Notes: generated by a model from the sequence alone, not told the origin. 64,000 nucleotides of DNA from Shinisaurus crocodilurus (GCA_021292165.1 CM037876.1:317530776-317594775), one strand, 5' to 3'. Positions 51,334 to 62,304 are shown, counted from the first letter of the stretch. Translations and numbers: made by a program.

Positions 51334-52016
51334 CAGGGCCGGATTAAGAGCATTATGGGCCTGGTGCTGAGGATTTTGGTGGGCCTTTTTATGGAAATAA
51401 ATAAAATGAAGATGCAATTTTATATTAAAACAAATTAAATATTTTAATTACCATTAAAGTGCCAAAACTCAAAAACTCGTGCAGCTCATCAGTAAGGGTC
51501 TTCCCAATTTCCCCCAAATTTATTTATTAAAAAAGAAAAAGCAGCCACAACAAAAAGCCAGGAAGCTTTGCTTGACCAAGAATAATTGTGTTGTTCTTGT
51601 CGCTTTGTTTCGTTTTTGTTTTTGTTTTTTTTGTTAAACTAGCATTTGAACAATTGAGCTGCGAATCAGAAAGATCTTTTGCTCGAGGCTGGAGAGAGAG
51701 GTCCCTTCTAAATCTGAATATTACAGACCCTAGCAAGCCCCCATGTGCTTCAAAGAAATGTAGTAACAGTGATTGAAATGCAAAAACCTACCGAAATGCT
51801 AATTTGAGAACAACAGTTCTTGCTAGGTCTTGCCTCAAGCCTGTAATGCAGATGTGCTTAGAACACCTTTCTAATCTTGAAAAAATCATTAATTATGCTG
51901 AATGATAACGATCAGAGCTAACTCAAATTGTGCCGAGTGTCCCTATATTGTGGGCCTATTGTCTGCTTTGGGCCTGGAGCGGCCGCTCCAATCGCCCCTA
52001 TGTTAATCCGGCCCTG
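51334..52016 (+). mobile_element. hAT element with transposase C-terminal remnant
   Basis: A 683-bp element with TIRs CAGGGCCGGATTAA and TTAATCCGGCCCTG and a perfect 8-bp duplication CACACATA (51326-51333 and 52017-52024). On the plus strand the frame 51588-51776 contains QLSCESERSFARGW, which resembles the SCExERSFSKL block at the start of the hAT dimerisation domain. The rest of the transposase is gone, so the element is a decayed deletion derivative of an autonomous hAT. Confidence 0.88.
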
Positions 52017-52225
52017 CACACATACTCATTCTCAAGAGAGCACCACCTTCTCCTTTCTCTGCCTCCCTGCCTCATTCCAGGAGATGCTGAACAGACCTAC
52101 CAATGCACTCAAACCAGCAGATACAGACAAGATATTATTGGCTCTAACTCCTATTTTTCTCTTCTAATTGGACCGGAAGCCAATTAACCCTTCTCTCTCT
52201 CCCTTTTCTCCTAATATTCTACCCC

Positions 52226-52467
52226 ATTTATTTATTTATTATATTTATATCCCACCTTTTTTCCTGCAAGGAACCCAGGGCATCTTACATAATCTTCCTC
52301 CTCCTCCGATCCATTTTATCCTCACAACAACCCTGTGAAGTAGGTTAGGCTGAGAGTCAGTGACTGGCCCAAAGTCACCCAGTGAGCTTCATGGCCAAGT
52401 GGGGACTAGAACCCGGATCTCCCGAGTCCCAGTCCAACACTCTCACCACCATGCCACGCTGGCTCTC
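52226..52467 (-). mobile_element. Sauria SINE copy 4
   Basis: Complete in reverse: AGAGCCAGCGTGGCATGGTGG head, GGTTCTAGTCCCC B box, core CTGGGTGACTTTGGGCCAG, tail with (AAAT)n. Confidence 0.93.
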
Positions 52468-52469
52468 CA

Positions 52470-53335
52470 AACCCAATCATTCCGAACCCCTGCCCAGTCC
52501 AGGGTTGAAACTCATCTCCATGTCTCACTTTCTCTTCCCTCCCTTCCAAGTATTTCCCCCCTGAATTCTCCCTTGGCTATTCCTCAACAGGAGTGGGCAC
52601 TTTTTCTCCCATTGGCCCTGTTCTTAGGTTGTTCCCGAACACCCTGCGGGGCTATCATCCTTCTCTCTGCAACTCCCTTCTCTCTGCCCTCATATCTGCC
52701 TTGGTTTTGGAGATCCCTGTTCTCTTTTTCTTCCAAAACCATTGCATTTGCTCTGCTTCTCCCTCTGCCTCCAAAACACTTTCACAATTCCAAACAACCT
52801 AATTAAGCCCACTGCAGTGATCATCCCAGGATCAAAATCTGAAAGTTCCCACCGCCTCTTCCCTCTCCTTTCTCCTCTTTTTCTTCCTCCATAATTAGCC
52901 AGGCACATGCTTTGCTTAGAGGACACACATGCTCACGGACTTATAATTGTGGAGATTATTGTATTTTAGGCTCAGGCTAGTTTTCCCTTAAATGCTAGAT
53001 CCTGTTTTAAAATTCATTTCTCTTTAAAGTGCCACACCTCAAGCACTCCTTTTGGGTCACACACACACAATGTTCTATGTACCTCACTACTTCTAGCTTT
53101 ACCACTTGTTTTTAAATGCTTATTATCTTTTAACCTTCTAGGTGATTTGTCTGTTAGATGTATGATTCTAACTCCCCTGACACATGATTTAAATTCACTT
53201 TAATTCTTCTTTAGTAAACAAATAATTGCTTCCAGGGACCTTGTCTGTGGTCTCCGGCTTCCCTTAGCTTTTGGGGTGTGAGGTTTTCCTCCGTGACCAG
53301 CGTTCAATGCCAGAACATCCATCCAATTTGTGTTC
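52470..53335. other. Unassigned DNA
   Basis: Pyrimidine-rich with TTCCCTCCCTT-type runs. Frames lack recognisable motifs. The 3' part shows no TE signature. Confidence 0.3.
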
Positions 53336-53339
53336 AGTT

Positions 53340-53515
53340 TACATTCTATCTGGTAACCTGTGTCCTCACTGTGGGAAGCTGTGTGGATCTAGAATTGGCC
53401 TCCACAGTCACTTACGGACCCATCGCTAAAGTCTACACAATCTTCTTTAGAATTTCCTTCTTTTATCCCGGAAGACAATCTTACTCGGTCACGAGTGATC
53501 GCTTGATGATGAATG
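53340..53515 (+). mobile_element. Zinc-finger LINE 3' tail, copy 2
   Basis: TGTCCTCACTGTGGGAAGC encodes the CPHCGK finger in another frame of this decayed copy; GATCTAGAATTGGCC and TCACGAGTGATCGC follow. About 175 bp. Confidence 0.75.
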
Positions 53516-53519
53516 TGCC

Positions 53520-54680
53520 TCCATGTGATTCATAGCATATATCTTAACAACAGAGCATTGAAGTTGCTGGGCATTATACTACATATCATATCACAAAACT
53601 ACAAATCTGAATCTACAAATTATAGTTGTACAAAGATAATCCATTTTGGGGAGCTCTTCCTCATTGTCAGGAGAATCACGGCAGGGAGATGATAATCACT
53701 CATCAGACATTGAACTGTCAGAAAGATGACAAACACACGAGATCGAGTCCTTGATTGACAGAAATCCATGTTAACACTCAATTTGCATAAAAATAGAACA
53801 CTAATTCAGGCTGAGCCAGGTAAATGCTTGTGATGTTCTCATTTTGTGTTTTAAATACATTTTGCAATCAGGAAATTCACATCTGCTGATTGATCAGTTC
53901 AGGTACTGCCATTCAAAAAGAGTATTGTTTAAAGGAGCTCCACTCTTCCGCTTATATGGTTGTGGTTCAGATGTTGCAGTCTGGGAGGTTGTTATTCCAA
54001 GCTGAACCTCACTGGCATCACAAACCAGAAGGCCCGCGTTCTTCAGACCGAAGTTCAGTTATGGGACTCTGAACACTCCAGATCTGTGGCTGTAGTAGTG
54101 GTGGTGGTCTTCTGCTGGCCACCACTTGCTACATCTGGCCACTGGTTGCCAGCCTTGCTCCCTCTGATTCTCAGCCTTCCCATTTCACTTGATCAGACGC
54201 TTTGTCCCTCTATTTCTCTGCGGTCTCCTGCCTCCACCCAGCCTCCTCCAACTTTCATATCAGTCCTGGATGCTCAGCGCACATTCCTCTTCTTTGACTC
54301 AACATTCTTCCTACCCTTCTCCTTAGTGACTCCAACATTCGTATTCATCACCACATTCTTCCTGTATCCAACTCTCCCAGCCTTCACCCATTTCCTCCCA
54401 CCACCTCGGCCACTCCCTTGATCTTCTCTCCTTTAAGAGGGTTCCGTCCCTGACTGTGGAATCCCCTTTTCCTGACTCGCACCAACTCTTCAGTCTTCAT
54501 CAACTAGAACAGAACTTAAGGACCAGGGACTGTATTTTCTCCCACTGATCACATGTTGGCCGGCTTCTCCTTTTTCTCTCACCCCTCCCATTGTCTTCCC
54601 ACCATTGAAACGCAGTACGTTGTAACCTCTTTAAAATGTACGCCTCTAATTTTATTTTATTTTATTTTGCTTTTGTTACT
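53520..54680. other. Unassigned DNA
   Basis: AT-rich left half without repeat hallmark. The pyrimidine-rich right half (54120-54420) carries a long frame with no known domain. Confidence 0.3.
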
Positions 54681-54751
54681 TTTATTTTAAGCACCATGGA
54701 TTATGATGATGATTAAAGGAGAAAATGGAAGCTACCCTGTAGAAAGAACAA

Positions 54752-54752
<1 letters not shown>

Positions 54753-54801
<49 letters not shown>
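54753..54801 (+). repeat. (GAT)n microsatellite
   Basis: About 16 GAT units, uninterrupted. The zinc-finger LINE tail nearby also ends in GAT triplets, so this run may be the 3' tail of another copy of that LINE. Confidence 0.92.
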
Positions 54802-54805
<4 letters not shown>

Positions 54806-54883
54806 ACTTATAGCCTGCCTTTTCCCCAGTACGGGGACTCAAGGAGGCTTTACAGCATTACAACTTGTACAATTAAAATCCTT

Positions 54884-55066
54884 TACAGGACCATCTTCTA
54901 TCTGGTAACCTGTGTCCTCACTGTGGGAAGCTGTGTGGATCTAGAATTGGCCTCCACAGTCACTTACGGACCCATCGCTAGAGTCTACACAATCTTCTTT
55001 AGAATTTCCTCCTTTTATCCCGGAAGACAATCTTACTCGGTCACGAGTGATCGCCTGATGATGATG
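54884..55066 (+). mobile_element. Zinc-finger LINE 3' tail, copy 3
   Basis: TTTACAGGACCATCTTCTATC start; body nearly identical to 53340-53515; ends ATCGCCTGATGATGATGATGA. Confidence 0.78.
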
Positions 55067-55089
55067 ATGAGTATTAAAATTATAGAAAA

Positions 55090-55945
55090 TGTCAGAATTA
55101 AAACAAGCAAAGCAATATAAACAACAGTGCTAATCCATCACATTCTCACAGGTCCAGACTATTCATTCCCAAAGGCCTGCTGGAACAAAAAAGTTTTTGC
55201 CTGCCTCCAGAAATATAGCAAAGAGGGCACCACTCTAGCCTCCCTGGGAAGGGAATTCCAGAGCCTTGGGGCAGCCACCAAGAAGGCCCCCTGCCGTGTT
55301 CTCATCAGGCATGCCTATGATGGTGGCAGAACCAAGAGAAGGGCTTCCCCTGAAGATCTCAGGGTACGGGCAGGCTCATAAGGGAGAACACGGTCTTTCA
55401 GATAACCTGGACCCGAGCCATATAGGGCTTTATAGGTCATAACCAGCACTTTGAATTGTGCCCGGAAACAGACTGGGAGCCAGTGAAGCTGTTGTAACAG
55501 AGGAGTTGTGTGCTCCCTGTAGCCAGTCCCAGTCAGCAGTCCGGCAGCAACTCTCTGAACCAGCTGAAGTTTCCGAACACTCTTCAGAGGCAGCCCCATG
55601 TAGAGTGCAGAGTAATCCAGATGAGATGTAACTAAGGCATGTGTCACTGTGGCCAAATCAGACATCTCCAGGAATGGGAGCAGCTGGCGTGCACTAACTT
55701 TATCTGTGCAAATGCACTCCTGGCCACCGCCGAAACCTGGACATCCAGGCTCAGGGCTGAATCCAGAAGTATACCCAAGCTGCGAACCTGTGTCTTCAGG
55801 GGGAGTGTAACCCCATCCAACACAGCCTGACTCCCTATTCCCTGATCTGCCTTCCGACTGACCAGGAGCACCTCTGTCTTGTCTGGATTAAGCTTCAGTT
55901 TGTTTGCCCCCATCCAGTCCATTACTGTAGTGCCGACAGACACTA
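55090..55945 (-). mobile_element. L2-clade LINE, C-terminal part of ORF2 and 3' UTR
   Basis: Minus-strand frames 55644-55943 (WMGANKLKLNPDKTEVLLV, LGILLDSALSLDVQ) and 55315-55665 (ALVTSHLDYSALYMGLPLKS, LQLVQRVAAGLLTG, LHWLPVCFRAQFKVLVMTYK) are classical L2 blocks downstream of the reverse-transcriptase active site. One frameshift separates them. The 3' UTR lies to the left. Dead copy. Confidence 0.9.
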
Positions 55946-55999
55946 AATGATCATGCTATTGCTTACATGATCATTTAGTTACCCCTAGATGAAAGGGAG

Positions 56000-56760
56000 C
56001 TGAGTCAAGAGCCCCTGAAATGTTTTTGCCTCTCTTTCAGCCCACTTCAGCCACTGATTCTCCACGCAAAGGGCTGAATTTAGTCATACTTGGAGTAGAC
56101 CCACTGAAGTCAATGGGACTTCATGACTAACTTAAGTCCCTGTCTTGCTATGGCTGGGTCAGGGCAGGCTCAGCCCTGGGGCAAACTAGGCGGGAAATCC
56201 ATTTAGCAAAGGCAGAGGCAGAGGTCAGAAATGGAGGGTGACCAGTCAAGCAGAGAGTGATCTAGGAGCAAGGTCTGAGGTGAAGCTGAGGTCAAACACA
56301 GGTGAACAGCCCAAAAGAAGCACAGTCCAAGGAGCAGGGTCTAGCAGGAGTCCAGGGGGTCAGCAGCAAAAAGAGGTCAGCCCAAGAAGAAGCGAGGTCG
56401 AGGAAGTAAGGTTCCAAGGGACTAGGAGCTGAGACTCAGACGTCATTCCAGCAGTGGCGAGCTTGAGCTACAAGAGCCCCACCCGGGCCTCAGCAGCATC
56501 TCATCACAGGCCCTCTGGCAAAAGTCTGACTCACGAGGGGGGCCTTGCCTTTACACTTGAGGAGTATTTGTCTACAAGACAAGTGAGCTCTCCTTCTCTT
56601 GGCCGTGGTCTTATCAGGCACCAGCATTCTTCTGGGCTGGGTGGGGGTTCAGCATCTGACTCAGGAGCAGGGCTTTCCACCTGTTGAGGAGGAAGAACTG
56701 AAGCCCTCTCTCCAGGGAGCCCCAGCACCTTCTTGGTCAGAGCCAGGGGCCCCTGAAGAT
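56000..56760. other. Repeat-like DNA flanking the long CR1, unclassified
   Basis: It holds many degenerate AGGTCAGAA/AAGGTCTGAGG-type subrepeats (56200-56430). A plus-strand frame (56599 on) with an acidic product, PPVEEEELKPSLQGAPAPSW, runs up to the CR1. The CR1 splits this sequence, which resumes at 60580. Confidence 0.3.
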
Positions 56761-56841
56761 CATAGAATCATAGAAAAGTAGAGTTGGAAGGGGCCTACAA
56801 GGCCATCGAGTCCAACCCCCTGCTCAATGCAGGAATCCAGG

Positions 56842-59700
56842 TCAAAGCATCTCTGACAGATGTCTGTCCAGCCGCACCTTGAATGCCTCCAGACTGGGAG
56901 AGCCCACCACCTCCCTAGGTAGTTGATTCCATTGTCTTATTGCTCTGACAGTCAGGAAATTTTTCCTGATGTTTAGGTGGAATCTGGGTTCCTGTAACTT
57001 GAGCCCATTATTCCGTGTCCTGCAAACTGGGATGAACGAGAAGAGATCTTTGCCCTCCTCTGTGTGACAACCCTTCAAGTACTGGAAGAGTGCGATCATA
57101 TCTCCCCTCAGTCTCCTCTTCTGAAGGCTAAACATGCCCAGTTCCTTCAGTCTCTCCTCATAGGGCCTTGTTTCCAGTCCCTTTATCATCGTTGCCCTCC
57201 TCTGAACCCTCTCCAGTTTGTCTATGTCCTTGTTAAAGTGAGGTGCCCAGAACTGGACGCAGTACTCAAGATGAGGCCTAACCAGTGCCGAGTAAAGGGG
57301 AATTATCACTTCCCGCGATTTGGAAGCTATACTTCTATTAATACAGCCCAAAATTGCATTTGCCTTCTTTGCAGCCACGTCGCATTGCTGGCTCATATTC
57401 AGTTTGTGATCTACCACAATTCCAAGATCCTTCTCACTTGTAGTATTGTTGAGCCAAATTCTGTAACTCTGCATTTGGTTTCCTCTCCCTAGGTGCAGCA
57501 CTTGGCATTTATCCCTGTTAAATTTCATTCTGTTGTTTTCGGCCCAGCGCTCCAGCCTATCGAGGTCACTTTGAATTTTGTTTCTGTCTTCCAGAGTATT
57601 AGCTGTTCCACCCAACTTTGTGTCATCTGCAAATTTGATAAGCATTCCCTGTACCTCCTCATCCAAGTCATTAATAAAAATGTTGAAGAGCACCGGGCCC
57701 AGGACCGAGCCCTGTGGTACCCCGCTCGTTACCTCTCCCCAGTTTGAGAAGGAACCATTGATAAGCACTCTTTGAGTCCGATTCTTTAGCCAATTGTGGA
57801 TCCACCTGATAGTTGTTCCATCTAGCCCACTCTTAGCTAGCTTACTAATCAGGATATCATGAGGCACTTTGTCAAAAGCTTTGCTGAAGTCCAGGTATAT
57901 AATGTCCACAGCATTCCCACAGTCCACAAGGGAGGTTACCCGATCAAAAAATGAGATCAGAGTAGTCTGACAGGATTTGTTCTTGACAAATCCATGCTGG
58001 CTTCTAGTAATCACTGCATTGTTTTCAAGGTGCTTGCAGACTGACTTCTTTATAATCTGCTCAAAAATCTTCCCCGGGATTGATGTCAGACTGACTGGCC
58101 TATAGTTCCCAGGTTCCTCCTTCCTGCCCTTTTTGAAGATGGGAACAACATTTGCCCTCCTCCAGTCGTCTGCCACTTCACCTGTCCTCCATGATTTCTC
58201 AAAGATAATAGACAGTGGTTCTGAGAGTTCTTCTGCCAGTTCCTTTATTACTCTAGGATGCAGCTCATCAGGCCCTGGAGATTTAAACTCGTTCAGAGTA
58301 ATCAGGTGCTCCTTGACCATTTGCCTATCAATCTCAAGCTGCAATTCTGCCCCTTCAGTCTGCACTTCAGGTTTGCCAGGGGGGTCATAGACCCTCTTTT
58401 GGGAGAAGACCGAGCCGAAGTAGGAATTGAACACTTCTGCCTTTTCTTTGTCTTCTGTTATCAATTTGCCATCCTCATTGCGTAGTTGAACCACCAGTTC
58501 TTTCTTCTGTCTTTTACTGTGCATGTATCTGAAGAAAGCTTTTTTGTTGCTTTTAGCATTCCTCGCTAACCTTAGCTCATTCTCAGCTTTAGCCTTCCTG
58601 ACACTATTCCTGCAGTTCTGTGCTACCTGCCTGTACTCTTCCCCTGTAGCCTGTCCTTCCTTCCACTTCCTATACGTGTCCTTTTTTGTTTTCAGGTCAT
58701 CTTTGAGTTTATTGTGAAGCCACATTGGCTTCTTCTGTTGCCCTCTGCCTTTTTTCCTTGTGGGAATTGTTTGCAATTGTGCCTTTAAAATTTCCTTTTT
58801 TAAAAACTCCCACCCCTCCTGGGCTCCCTTTCTCGTGAGAGTCACTTGCCATGGGATCTTACTAATCATTGTTCTGAGTTTGTTAAAATTGGCTTTCCTA
58901 AAATCCAGGGTACGTGTTTGGCTACACTCAGCTTTTGCTTCTGTTAGAATCAAGAACTCAAGTATAACATGGTCACTTTCCCCCAGAGTTCCCGAAACTG
59001 CCACTTTATCCACTAACTCGTCTCTGTTGGTTAGAATCAGGTCAAGGATAGCCGATCCTCTAGTTCCTTCCTCCACTTTCTGTAGGAGGAAGTTATCAGC
59101 AGCACAGCTCAGGAATTTCTTGGAGGGGCCATGTTTGGCTGAATAAGTCTCCCAACAGATATCAGGGAAATTGAAGTCTCCCATTACTACCACATCGTGC
59201 CTCCTTGAAACACTGGCAATTTGCTTTTCAAAAGTTCCATCCTCGTCTTCTCCTTGATTGGGTGGTCGGTAGTAGACTCCAACCGCCATGTTCGCTTTAT
59301 TCTTTGCCCCCTTTATTTTAACCCAGATGCTCTCAATGGGGCTGCCAAGCTCCTCTTCCTGTATCTCTGTGCAGAGATACGTATTTTTAACATACAGTGC
59401 AACTCCACCTCCCTTTCTGTTGCTTCTGTTCCTTTTGAACAAGTTATACCCTTCAATTGCTGTATTCCAGTCATGGGAGTCATCCCACCAGGTTTCAGTT
59501 ATCCCTATCAAGTCGTACTTGCCCTCATGTATCAAGAGTTCAAGTTCGTCTTGTTTATTGCCCATACTCTGGGCATTAGTATAGAGACATTGAAGACTAT
59601 GTGCTTTATAGTCCGACTTTCCCCCTACATTTTGTGGTAGACTATCAATGGGCACCGCTGGAGCTGTTCTCTCCATTGTGGCAAAGGGGCCTTCTTCCAT
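56842..59700 (-). CDS. CR1 ORF2: APE endonuclease and reverse transcriptase (952 aa)
   Basis: Nicks target DNA and copies CR1 RNA by target-primed reverse transcription. The endonuclease lies at about residues 35-260: LYTNAQSMGNK, GITETWWDD, GGGVALYV, YRPPNQGED, MGDFNFPDICWE and ESDHVILEF. The reverse transcriptase lies at about 430-760: FKSPGPDELHP (476), DFSKAFDKVPH (608), GVPQGSVLGPVLFN (664) and FADDTKL (694). The C-terminal region ends LDRHLSEML. There is no internal stop or frameshift. Relative to the copy at 8099 it lacks four residues after QSYR (MGDT missing, I inserted) and one Arg before MIKGLE. Both changes are in frame and outside the active site. Start: the first ATG after the ORF1 stop. 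Confidence 0.95.
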   Translation of the reverse strand: MEEGPFATMERTAPAVPIDSLPQNVGGKSDYKAHSLQCLYTNAQSMGNKQDELELLIHEGKYDLIGITETWWDDSHDWNTAIEGYNLFKRNRSNRKGGGVALYVKNTYLCTEIQEEELGSPIESIWVKIKGAKNKANMAVGVYYRPPNQGEDEDGTFEKQIASVSRRHDVVVMGDFNFPDICWETYSAKHGPSKKFLSCAADNFLLQKVEEGTRGSAILDLILTNRDELVDKVAVSGTLGESDHVILEFLILTEAKAECSQTRTLDFRKANFNKLRTMISKIPWQVTLTRKGAQEGWEFLKKEILKAQLQTIPTRKKGRGQQKKPMWLHNKLKDDLKTKKDTYRKWKEGQATGEEYRQVAQNCRNSVRKAKAENELRLARNAKSNKKAFFRYMHSKRQKKELVVQLRNEDGKLITEDKEKAEVFNSYFGSVFSQKRVYDPPGKPEVQTEGAELQLEIDRQMVKEHLITLNEFKSPGPDELHPRVIKELAEELSEPLSIIFEKSWRTGEVADDWRRANVVPIFKKGRKEEPGNYRPVSLTSIPGKIFEQIIKKSVCKHLENNAVITRSQHGFVKNKSCQTTLISFFDRVTSLVDCGNAVDIIYLDFSKAFDKVPHDILISKLAKSGLDGTTIRWIHNWLKNRTQRVLINGSFSNWGEVTSGVPQGSVLGPVLFNIFINDLDEEVQGMLIKFADDTKLGGTANTLEDRNKIQSDLDRLERWAENNRMKFNRDKCQVLHLGRGNQMQSYRIWLNNTTSEKDLGIVVDHKLNMSQQCDVAAKKANAILGCINRSIASKSREVIIPLYSALVRPHLEYCVQFWAPHFNKDIDKLERVQRRATMIKGLETRPYEERLKELGMFSLQKRRLRGDMIALFQYLKGCHTEEGKDLFSFIPVCRTRNNGLKLQEPRFHLNIRKNFLTVRAIRQWNQLPREVVGSPSLEAFKVRLDRHLSEML

Positions 59701-59738
59701 TGGTACCCCCGAGTTTATGTCTCCCTCCCCTGTTGGAT

Positions 59739-60550
59739 TCAGTTTAAAGCCCTCCTGATTAAGTTCCTCATGCTGTGGCCAAACACATTCTTCCCAGTCC
59801 TTGTGAGGTGCAACCCATCCTTTGCCAGCAGTCCATCTTCCAGGAAGTGTAGCCCGTGGTCCCAGAATCCAAATCCCTCACGTCGGCTCCACCTTCGTAG
59901 CCAGTCATTCACTCGGAGTATTTTTCTTTCCCTTTCTATGCCTCTTCCAAGTACTGGAAGGATAGATGAGAAAACTATCTGGGCCCCGAAGTTCTTGAGT
60001 TCCCTTCCCAGCTCTTCAAAGTCTGCCGTGATTTCTTTGTAACTCCGCTTGGCAGTATCATTTGTACCCACGTGGAAGAGAAGAAAGGGGTATGTGTCGG
60101 TGGGCTGCATGAGCCTCGGCAGCTGCTCTGTCACATCCTTAATCCGTGCCCCAGGGAGACAGCACACCTGGCGAGTCCATGGGTCTTCGCGACATACTTT
60201 GGCTTCGATCCCCCGCAGGAGGGAGTCTCCCACTACGAGTACTCTTCTCTTCCTCTTGCTGAAGGCCTTGGTTTGATTGCCTCCACTTGACTGACCCTCA
60301 GCCTCTTGCTCGCTGTCAGGTTGGGTGCCCGGTAATCCGTCCTCTGCAGGCTGTCCTCTGCTCTCGTCCTCAAGTACATGGAAGCGGTTCCATAGCTCCA
60401 CTGCTTCCACAGGCGCAGAGTGTCTTGTAGTTCTTCTGCTCCTAACAGTCACCCTTTTCCAGGGAGTTCCCCCTGCGTTATTTTCCCTTGCCTCTGCAGT
60501 CTCCGACTCCGCCTCATCCTGCCGTTGCAAGATGCTTGTTCCCTGGGGAC
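59739..60550 (-). CDS. CR1 ORF1: SGNH-type esterase protein, N-terminus incomplete
   Basis: The 263-codon reading has an acidic/basic N-terminal third, then an SGNH hydrolase: VLVVGDSLL with the Ser nucleophile at residue 103, HVGTND (block III Asn at 157) and KDGLHLT (Asp 238, His 241). An esterase ORF1 is known for CR1; it is thought to act in RNP assembly or membrane interaction. There is no ATG at the start of this frame. An in-frame TGA lies just upstream (about 60550), while the acidic reading SHPEESSSEDHLEPSEP is in another frame. So the N-terminus is either frameshifted or cut at the insertion junction. Confidence 0.88.
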
Positions 60551-60579
60551 ACCCGGCTCAGAAGGCTCCAGATGGTCCT

Positions 60580-60640
60580 CTGAAGATGATTCCTCAGGGT
60601 GGGAGCATGATAGTCCCATGGATTTCAATATAAGTGTACT
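60580..60640 (+). other. Continuation of the CR1-interrupted flank
   Basis: After CTGAAGAT the plus-strand reading DDSSGWEHDSP can continue the frame APED interrupted at 56760. This suggests the CR1 landed in a previously contiguous open frame, probably of another repeat. Confidence 0.3.
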
Positions 60641-60703
60641 CTAAATATTGCTACATCTGTATGGACCAATCCAAACAGTACACAAATCAGAGGCAGCTGA
60701 GAG

Positions 60704-60704
60704 T

Positions 60705-60738
<34 letters not shown>
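60704..60738 (+). repeat. (GT)n microsatellite
   Basis: Uninterrupted GT units. Confidence 0.95.
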
Positions 60739-60739
<1 letters not shown>

Positions 60740-60742
<3 letters not shown>

Positions 60743-61875
60743 CCAATGTGATGCAATGCAGTGCAAGCATTTTCCTGATAAGCCACCAGTTAGGGACAGG
60801 GTTTTTCTTTTGTTTTTTTAAAGGAAGGGGTAAGTCCAAGCTGCAAGAACCCACAGGGAGTTATATTCCAGGGATTGTTCCCTGCATTAAAAGGTATGTT
60901 TCTCCAGAAGTCCATAAAAAGTGTATGTTAGGTATCTTCCGGGTGTAAGATAAGCCCTTGTAATCTGATTGAGTTGAAGTTGCTGGTATGAGTTTGCTAC
61001 AAGCTATTGACACAGTACAGGCTGGAAGAGAGGGAAGAAAGAGGCCCGCTTCCTTCTCTCTGCTCTCACCCTTCTTTGAAGCCACCCCCCAAAAAACCCT
61101 GAAGAAACGAGGCTCGCTTTGTAGCCCACACATGAGGCTACACTACACTGCAAAGGCTGAGGGGTTCGGCTCAGCCTTCGTTTCAATTGTGCTTTTCTTG
61201 ATTTTGATGTATGTTTTATGATGTTTTTAACTATGTTGTTAGCCTCTTCAAAAATAATGTATAGGAAATCCAGATAAAAATTCACTGAAATAAACATGTA
61301 AGTGTACAAATAAAAGTTTATTTGGAAAAAGTGTTTTGAGACTGCAGAAAAGTCACTGGCTTTAGAAATTAACAGTTGTTAAGATGCTTTGATTGTGTTT
61401 CTCTATTCTTACTGTCTCTCTCCTCCTGCTCACCCACCCACCCCTTTCCTCTGGAGTTAGGACATGCCTTTAAAAAGTTCAAAGAAATACAGCAGCAACT
61501 AAGATAGAAAGGGTGACAATTGAGTTCCTAGCAGCAGCATTCCCACAAATGTTTCCTCACTTTGTCATCATTGTATTCCCTTCCTAGGTTCTTGTAGAAG
61601 GGGCGATGTTTGCAGTTTTTCATCTTCTTTGCCTTCTGTTGGTTCATTGTTACCCTGAAGAGCAGGGAAGCGTAGGAGCACCAGAGCTAGAGAAGTCTCA
61701 GCTCAATGAAGGCAGAGCCTGCTGAGCTCGGACAAAGAAGGAAAAATTGCATTCATCCTCTCGGTGGTGTTCGTGACATGAAGGTGGGTTGCCTTTGTTT
61801 TACTCTCCATCTCCCCATCAAAACAGCACAAAGCAAAACAAGATTTCTGCTTGCATGGGGTTAGCTTCAGTGGGC
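60740..61875. other. Unassigned DNA
   Basis: AT-rich stretch without TE hallmarks. AATAAAC/AATAAAAG motifs lie near 61290-61310. No coding domain recognised. Confidence 0.3.
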
Positions 61876-61879
61876 ATGA

Positions 61880-62300
61880 ACAGAGGAACACCGGAAGCTG
61901 CCTTCTACCGGATCAGGGCCTTGGTCCACCTAGCCCAGAATTGTCAATGCCGACTGGCAGCCACAGCTCCCCAGATGCCATCAAGGATTGAACCTGGGAC
62001 CTTCTGCATGCACGGATTTTCACGCAAAAAGAAGAAAAAAACCAAAGCTCACAATCTGATACAGACTTGAGTCAGAACGAGCTTCGAGATGGAATTCAGA
62101 AAACTTCTGTGAGGTCGAGTTTTGCTGATTCGCACATCCCTACGGACACACACACACAACACACTTTATGCATCAATGGATTCCTGCATTGAGCGGGGGG
62201 TTGGACTCGATGGCCTGGTAGGCCCCTTCCAACTCTACTTTTCTATGATTCTATGATTCAAAGCAGGTGCTCTACTGCTGAGCCACAGTCCTTCCACCTC
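61880..62300 (-). mobile_element. tRNA-derived SINE interrupted by other insertions
   Basis: Body GGAAGCTGCCTTCTACCGG and GAACCTGGGACCTTCTGCATG run to about 62012. The reversed head CAAAGCAGGTGCTCTACTGCTGAGCC resumes at about 62259. Between them are an unassigned stretch with CATCCCTA (62132-62141) and a CR1 3' end. Confidence 0.7.
62175..62258 (+). mobile_element. CR1 3' end, about 84 bp
   Basis: GGATTCCTGCATTGAGCGGG to TTCTATGATTCTATGATTC, lying inside the tRNA-SINE. Confidence 0.9.
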
Positions 62301-62304
62301 CGTG

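Larger units (their letters stand above)
56761..60579 (-). mobile_element. Nearly complete CR1 LINE
   Basis: A 3.8 kb minus-strand CR1 with ORF1 (esterase), a 38-base gap, ORF2 (endonuclease plus reverse transcriptase), a short 3' UTR and the ATCATAGAATCATAG tail. CTGAAGAT at 56753-56760 and 60580-60587 is a likely 8-bp target duplication. The 5' UTR and the start of ORF1 are missing. It is the only copy here with the endonuclease and the best candidate for a recently active source. Confidence 0.93.

Noticed and set aside
54120..54421. 153-codon plus-strand frame (53960-54421)
   Set aside because: A pyrimidine-rich stretch giving Ser/Pro/Leu/Phe-rich translation without motif; probably chance.
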